The notes beneath the pieces are model-generated. The model saw only the letters and a list, made by a program, of their open reading frames with translations, made no database searches and was not told the DNA's origin. The position numbers were made by a program, and so were the translations under genes. From Saturnia japonica (lineage: Eukaryota; Arthropoda; Insecta; Lepidoptera; Saturniidae): a DNA stretch of 64,000 bases. Of the stretch, positions 58,427 through 64,000 are shown in pieces (within the stretch, counting starts at the first letter, position 1; each line of letters begins with the position of its first letter). The DNA lies in contig CM065320.1 in the NCBI GenBank assembly GCA_033032175.1, positions 11,241,413 to 11,305,412 on the forward strand, in the 5' to 3' direction.

Positions 58427-59010
58427 TAATTTTACAAAAAATTAAACGCCATTCGATTCTCTATCAAAACGCAACAAATATGAAGCAATAATCTTTTTAC
58501 ACTAAACTTATAATTTAGGAGTAAATTGAAGAAAATTATTTTTAATGTAGCAACATAAAAATATGAATATCTTGTGATTTTCCTCGACTTTTATTCTGGA
58601 AATTTGACTACAATGTTTTTCCTTTATTCCCCTTTTTGAGATATGCTATATAAAAGTTTTTTTTTAAATTAAAAATTGCAAAGGCGTAATTTGACAAATC
58701 TTTAAATGCCAATCGATTCCTGTTCTAAAAAGAAACAAATATCTCTTATAGTTTAGGATGAACTTTAATAAGTCTGTTTTTAAGGTATGGAAAGCAAACT
58801 AAAATATCGATATATCCAGAGTTCTGTTGAGTTTACCGTTATGTAAATTTCACACTAGTTTCTTCCTATTATATACCACAAATCTCCCAAATACACATGG
58901 CGCGTACTTAATGTACTTTTTAAGATACGCTAAATAAAACAAAAAAATGTAGAAATAAAACAGTCTTAATATATTTTTATACACTGAATCGAATGGCGTT
59001 TAAAGATTTA
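58427..59010. repeat. cluster of direct and inverted sub-repeats
   Basis: Unit GTCGTAATTTTACAAA... TTAAACGCCATTCGATTC (58,427-58,482) recurs, diverged, at 58,682-58,740 (GGCGTAATTTGACAAATC, TGCCAATCGATTCCTG). Bases 58442-58459 are exactly inverted at 58986-59003. The edges AGAGGTCGTCGGACTTAAGG (58,386) and TCTAAGTCCGACCTCTT (59,464) are also inverted versions of each other. Possibly one foldback-type element of about 1.1 kb. Confidence 0.5.
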
Positions 59011-59479
59011 GCTCAGCTTCATAATCGCTACCGTCGAGTTCAGACTCCAAATTTTACAGTTAGATCACTCTATAATTAGGCTAAATTTAAATTTTCACAT
59101 ACCGGAAATAAATAGTTATTGAGAAATTGTTTTTTTTTAATCGCATTTTTTTGTAAATCTGACAATAAAAATGTCTACTTCTAAATAGTTGTCATAAAGT
59201 TTACTTTTGAATGATAGGCAAAATTTTGAAGATCGTAATTTTGTTCGTTTTTGAATGATTATTGTGCTATTTACGTCAAATACGACCTACTTTAACATTT
59301 TGTACCATATTTTATATTGAGTGAGATATTTTCATTTTTCCTGATTATGAAATAATTATTTGTTGAAAATTCATACAAAATTCCTAAATAGACAATATTA
59401 AAATTGAAAAAAAAAAAAATTACCGGTAGTGATTTTAAAGTCCAACCAAAGATTTTTTATTCTCTAAGTCCGACCTCTT

Positions 59480-59620
59480 GTGTGGAGACTAACCACCGTG
59501 GCACAGAGCGTCACGTCGTCGCGTCGCGTCTTCGCGAGGCTATCCTAGAGGAGCCGCGAGACGAAGCGCGCATGAAGCTTGCACACGATGTAATTAGTGC
59601 AACAATGCAATTACACTAAG
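59480..59620 (+). other. GC-rich patch
   Basis: GAGCGTCACGTCGTCGCGTC GCGTCTTCGCGAGG and AGGAGCCGCGAGACGAAGCG stand out against AT-rich flanks. It is part of a 71-codon open frame (EAILEEPRDEARMKLAHDVI) with no recognised domain. Confidence 0.25.
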
Positions 59621-60204
59621 TAATCAAATCGAAATACAGACCAGAAATAAATGTAGAAAAATAAATGGAAATTTCACAACTTTTGCCATGATTTGGGAAA
59701 TTATGCTCAGAAAAGCAAACTCATTAATTTTATGGTTTGTAGTTTTTTAATGTTTAAATAATAATTAAGATTATATATTCTTTAGAGTTGTTAATATTAA
59801 AGTAATTGTATTGTTTGCTAGAGTTACATACAGGGTTTTTCATTAAAAAGGGCGTTAAGTACAAAAAAAAAACAACTTGTTAAGTAATTGTAGTAAAAAG
59901 ATGAGTCCTTGCATTAAGCCGTCACGATTTTTCAACGATGCGCTACTGTGTATTCATAATTAGTAAGTTCGTAGTAATACCACCAGTCAAGATGTTACTT
60001 TTTATCTATAGGTATACTCTCTCTTAATTTTCCTGTTTAGCGCACTTTCATTTATTTAAATAATACATATAATATCTCGTGAAGCTGATACAATCATATA
60101 TACAAACTTATAAACGGATTATCCTCCTTCAATTACTTACACGTACTTATTAGGTACACATTTAAAAACCATTATGCATTTTTTTAAAAATGAAATGTTA
60201 GAAT

Positions 60205-60347
60205 TTTGCCGTTTTGCGCGCATCACGGAAAAGCTACTGGTTAGATTTGATCAGTTTTTTCTTGTTTCACACTTTCGATAAATGGGCCTTATCCAAAAAA
60301 ATATCACGATATCTTCATAAACAATAATCCGCGGATACAGCTAGTTC
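60205..60347 (-). repeat. CTAGCTGTGCCCGCG-type repeat, degenerate
   Basis: On the minus strand it starts CTAGCTGTATCCGCGGATT, with GAAGATATCGTGATATTTTT and CTTTTCCGTGATGCGCGCAA further in. Confidence 0.6.
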
Positions 60348-60369
60348 GTTAATAAAAAAATGCAAATAA

Positions 60370-60480
60370 TATAAATCAAAATCAAAATATGTTTATTCAA
60401 TTTAGGTTCGGAAAACATCCCAGTTATCGAGAAGAACCTACAAGAAACTCGATCGGGTTTATCAACATTTATTTCCATTT
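60370..60480 (+). repeat. lepidopteran LINE 3'-end-like repeat
   Basis: AAATCAAAATCAAAATATGT TTATTCAATTTAGG followed by GAGAAGAACCTACAAGAAAC and CTCGATCGGGTTT is a familiar lepidopteran repeat block, recognised from memory. Confidence 0.5.
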
Positions 60481-61550
60481 TTAATTCGTTTTTATAATAT
60501 TAAATTATATACAGTTATTATTATTTTCAGTACAGTAGTTATACTATTGTAAATAAATGATAAATTTATATGAACGTAATTTTACTAAAATAAATTTATT
60601 TACAAGAAATGCACAAAATAAGGTAAATAGCCAGTGAGAATCTAAAGAAACCTAGCTCACAGCAGGATAGAACACGAAGCGTATTATGTCGTGAGTTGTT
60701 TTGGTGAGAAACAGTCGAACGAAAACATGCAATTTTTTCCTTCGAGTACAGCCTAGCCTCAGCTACATACGCACGAGCGTTTTTACAGCGATAATTAAAT
60801 ATATGTTATTAATATAGCAAAGAAAACCTCGCAATAAAAACACTTTACGATTAATTTAGGGACTTGGTTGCAAAAATAAGATGTCTGTTCCATCGTAACC
60901 TAACAATAATATTTACCAAACTGATTTAGTAATGAATGACACACTTCCATAAAATCTTGGCTCCTCACTTCTAGGTTTTATTTTATGAAAGGTTCCTTTG
61001 ACTATTACATTGAGGTTAAACTGCTTTTACTGGTTAAATTTGGTTTAAAACCATTAAAGGTTGTTCCAGACTCATTTTGTTAACAGGTGTTGCATCTTCA
61101 ATCAATCCAAATGTCTCACGATTTGGTGAATTAACTTTTTCATAAGATAAGCAAACTTGTCGAGAGGCATGGGTCCAGAATATACTCTTTGAGCAGTAAA
61201 AATAAGGGATCTACCTAAACCAATGTTAAAAAAACCACGGTATACAAGGCGGCTTGTTTTATAATATTTTATTATAAATCTTTTGCCCTTACATAGAAAT
61301 AAACTTAATTCAAATTATAACATTTATATTTAAATATTGTCAAAATATCTGTATGATTCAGTCTAATGTCTAAAATATTAGATCCAGTCGGAATAGCCTG
61401 TCTTGCTAACCAAGCAGCCGCCTCCTCGTTAAAATTTAATGAAATGTGTATAATCCATTGTATTTTGAAATTTCTTTTCTTTTTCTCTAAATTTCGAGTG
61501 TCATGTAGTACCTATAGCATAAGCTGTTGATACACTTCTCTTAAAAGCAC
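60481..61550. other. intergenic, nothing recognised
   Basis: AT-rich, no supported genes. Confidence 0.4.
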
Positions 61551-61554
61551 CTTT

Positions 61555-61745
61555 GTCTTGTGGCGACATCTACATAGCGACATCTATAGAGCCACACAAG
61601 ACGCATCCTACTATCCTACATTGCGCTATAGAAATTAACTCAATCATTGAGTATATATACAAGAACCCGACTACAACTGTTGGGCAGCTGCCCGCCAGAA
61701 ATAACACCCGTCTGGTCGGAGGATTCCTCCCTTTGCAATAGCTCT
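61555..61745 (+). mobile_element. LTR-like element, copy 2
   Basis: Starts TTGTGGCGACATCTACATAG and matches 37,735-37,940, with the block CATCCTACTATCCTACATTG identical. It keeps the TATATATA box at about 61,653, the palindrome GGGCAGCTGCCC at 61,682-61,693 and the second hairpin (CCAGA/TCTGG). The first hairpin is decayed. Confidence 0.55.
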
Positions 61746-61749
61746 TCTA

Positions 61750-63585
61750 CAGTCTAAACAGATACACGGATTCCCATTATCACCATTCTTACTATTAAAA
61801 CGTTTTTTAAATGCGCCTTAAACAAACGAAAGTCTGTTATGGACTTTACTTTCTGCAAACGGACTGTCTAGCGTTAGCAGTTGCCCGAATAAAATAAATT
61901 TAATATTTACGTGAAGATAAATTTTGGTTTTGGAAACCATATTTATCTATTTAAGAAATTGTATTACATTATTATATTTTGTAAATTGGTTTTAACATTT
62001 TAAGAGGTGCACGAAAATACTTACGAATGCACCATTTGTTAAACATTTAATCATATGAACTAAGTGGACAACGTGTGAATTATACATGACCGACCATTGA
62101 CCAATCGTATCATAAATATTGTTGGTTTCTGGTTTCAATTTAAATCTATATACATAAAATGAGTGTTTCTTTGTTTTTTGTTGTTTGTCTCGTGTGTGTT
62201 TCTAAACCGTTCTGATTTCAATGAAACGTTAGTGAATTGCTGTACGCACACCTGTTATGTTTCTGTTCTAATACAACTAATGAATAATAGGCGGCGCATG
62301 AATCGTTTCATTTCGAAAGCAACGGGAAGAAATTCGCCGACAAAAGCTAGTACATATTGCATAAAATAAGTATGTTTGAAGAGAATATTTCCGAATCTGA
62401 ATACATAGATATAAATACATATTAAGCTCTTTACGTGCGGCAGTCAGATACATATAATATTAAATTATTATAACCCTAGAGTGAATTTCCTCTTTTTATG
62501 GATAACACAGCTGTTGATTATGTTTCTTCCAAAAAAAAGAAAGATATATACATAACCTAAATTTTCTTTAAGCTCCTATACGAGTAATTGAAATAGTATT
62601 TTGTAATAGCTATAAAATTTTAATAGAGTTCTTCCCTTTCTGACGCTGACGTCAAAAACAACTGTAAAGATCGCTATTCCGAATAGACAACCGCTCCCCC
62701 TATATTGTATTATTTTAAGTATAATACTTAATCTGCTCCAGAAAGGTTTCTGAAGGATATTTTGAAGACATGTACGACATGAAATACAAAGATCCTGAAA
62801 TTCTCAATTTCAAAATTTTTAGATCAATTCATTGGATCAGTCCAGAGAAAAAATTGTTTTGAATTTTTTTTCATATTATTTTTTTCTCGACAACTAATGA
62901 AGTCCGAGATCTGAGTCTTTCAGGTTCTTCGACTTTATTGGTGTTTAAATGTCTTCCAAATATCTTTCCGGTGCCGATTTACTATGCTTTAAAGGTCCTT
63001 TGTTGTAAAATATCACTATTCAATGGTATGAAATCAGAATTAGCGTACAATCTGGTATTAAATAATTGTATGACTCAGCATCAAAAACTGTTGTAACCAT
63101 TTGGATGAAGTGTCGACCATAACTCAAACGCCCCCTTTGACATCTCTGACATTGGTGAGCCTTGTGCCAAGTCAAATATGTACATTGAAAAGTTATTACC
63201 TACTGAAACGAGATTTCCGCGTGTGCGATGGCCTTGATGGAGCTTGACTAAATATTTTTTTCTCGTTGTCGAGTAGAGTAGACAGATAACAAACACATTG
63301 TCACCTTATCTCAACAACCAATAACGAATACGAAACGATTTATTCTTGAAAAATTAAATTATTCTAATAAAATAAATAGACACATACATATGTATGCATT
63401 TTACAATATTAATTTATGAAATAAAATCTATACCCATAGATTAATAACCTAAGACATACTATTATTATTAAGGTGTTCTTTTTAAGGTTGGTATAACTAT
63501 AGACTGCAGTGACCACCTAAAATTAATTGGATTACAAACCTATTTATTAATGTATACTTAATATTATAAAGTTCAAGGAATTATT
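61750..63585. other. intergenic, nothing recognised
   Basis: AT-rich. The short frames at 62,163-62,369 and 63,296-63,081 have no recognisable content. Confidence 0.4.
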
Positions 63586-63589
63586 TTCT

Positions 63590-63815
63590 CTCTCTGGAAC
63601 TACCAGTCGGATTTGAAAAAATTTTTTTTACGTTTTATAGTGCATTTACTGAGGAAGTTTATAGATTATATAACTTCACGCTATCACTGTAAGGAGTGAT
63701 ACAGCAACCATGATCGTCAAGCAATCTGGAAAGCTGTAGGCAAGTACGGTAAGCGAGAACAGTTTGACTCGGTGCGGTGGAGAGTTGTTCGAATAAATTT
63801 AACAAAACAATGAAA
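63590..63815 (+). repeat. lepidopteran repeat family B, copy 3
   Basis: Matches 4690-4929: ACGTTTTATAG, AGATTATATAACTTCACGCT, GCTGTAGGCAAGT, and the end GGAGAGTTGTTCGAATAAAT TTAACA. It shows the uninterrupted target of the LINE at 4930. Confidence 0.65.
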
Positions 63816-64000
63816 CACAGCTGTCTTATAGTGGACATATGGAAGTTTTACAAATGAAAACCTCGTAATCTTCACAAAAACAGCTTTAATTAAGCTATTT
63901 CCATGTTGACGAAAACGCGTAAAAATTGTTTTACTAAATATGAAACACGCGGGTGAGAGAAAAAAACACTAGAATTAAAATTTATATGCGGCCAGTCACT

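Noticed and set aside
1..64000. CRISPR arrays, rRNA genes, operons, riboswitches or Rho-type terminators
   Set aside because: The window is an insect nuclear locus. No regularly spaced repeats and no rRNA-like sequence were seen.

Overview
The window is eukaryotic nuclear DNA, almost certainly from a moth or butterfly. The evidence is an AT-rich background, GT-AG introns, and many scattered copies of repeats I recognise as typical of Lepidoptera: the family starting CTAGCTGTGCCCGCG, tRNA-headed SINEs, decayed 'endonuclease-reverse transcriptase' LINE tails, and hAT and mariner elements. The species cannot be named from the sequence alone.

Positions 1 to about 28,960 hold one recognisable gene on the + strand: eIF5B, the ribosomal-subunit-joining translation GTPase. 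Sixteen coding exons (about 1,138 codons) are visible. The extreme N-terminus lies upstream of the window. All G-domain motifs are present, and all exon junctions keep phase except at exon 8, which is one base short of a whole frame. The final exon is separated from the rest by an 11.6 kb intron filled with transposon debris. The introns also hold SINEs, two 5'-truncated LINE insertions with target-site duplications, hAT remnants, a hAT-type MITE and a microRNA-like hairpin.

Positions 29-64 kb contain no convincing host coding exon. This half is dominated by mobile elements: an apparently intact DD41D-type mariner at 55,145-56,438 and a dead relative at 34,183-35,458; a hAT-type element at 36,935-38,101 carrying two nested insertions; four copies of a poly-A LINE tail, three with clear target duplications; two copies of an LTR-like element with a TATA box and hairpins; and two inverted copies of a roughly 1 kb repeat, each interrupted at nearly the same internal junction. 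Between them lie several short GC-rich islands. The best (about 32.26-32.59 kb) looks like a promoter followed by a non-coding first exon with a GTAAGT donor. They may belong to a neighbouring gene whose coding exons are outside the window.

The parts of eIF5B work together as one protein: a charged K/E-rich N-terminal tail (exons 1-4), the GTPase domain (exons 5-8), and domains II-IV (exons 9-16) that contact the ribosome, initiator tRNA and eIF1A. I found no bacterial-style operon, CRISPR array, rRNA gene or intact tRNA gene.
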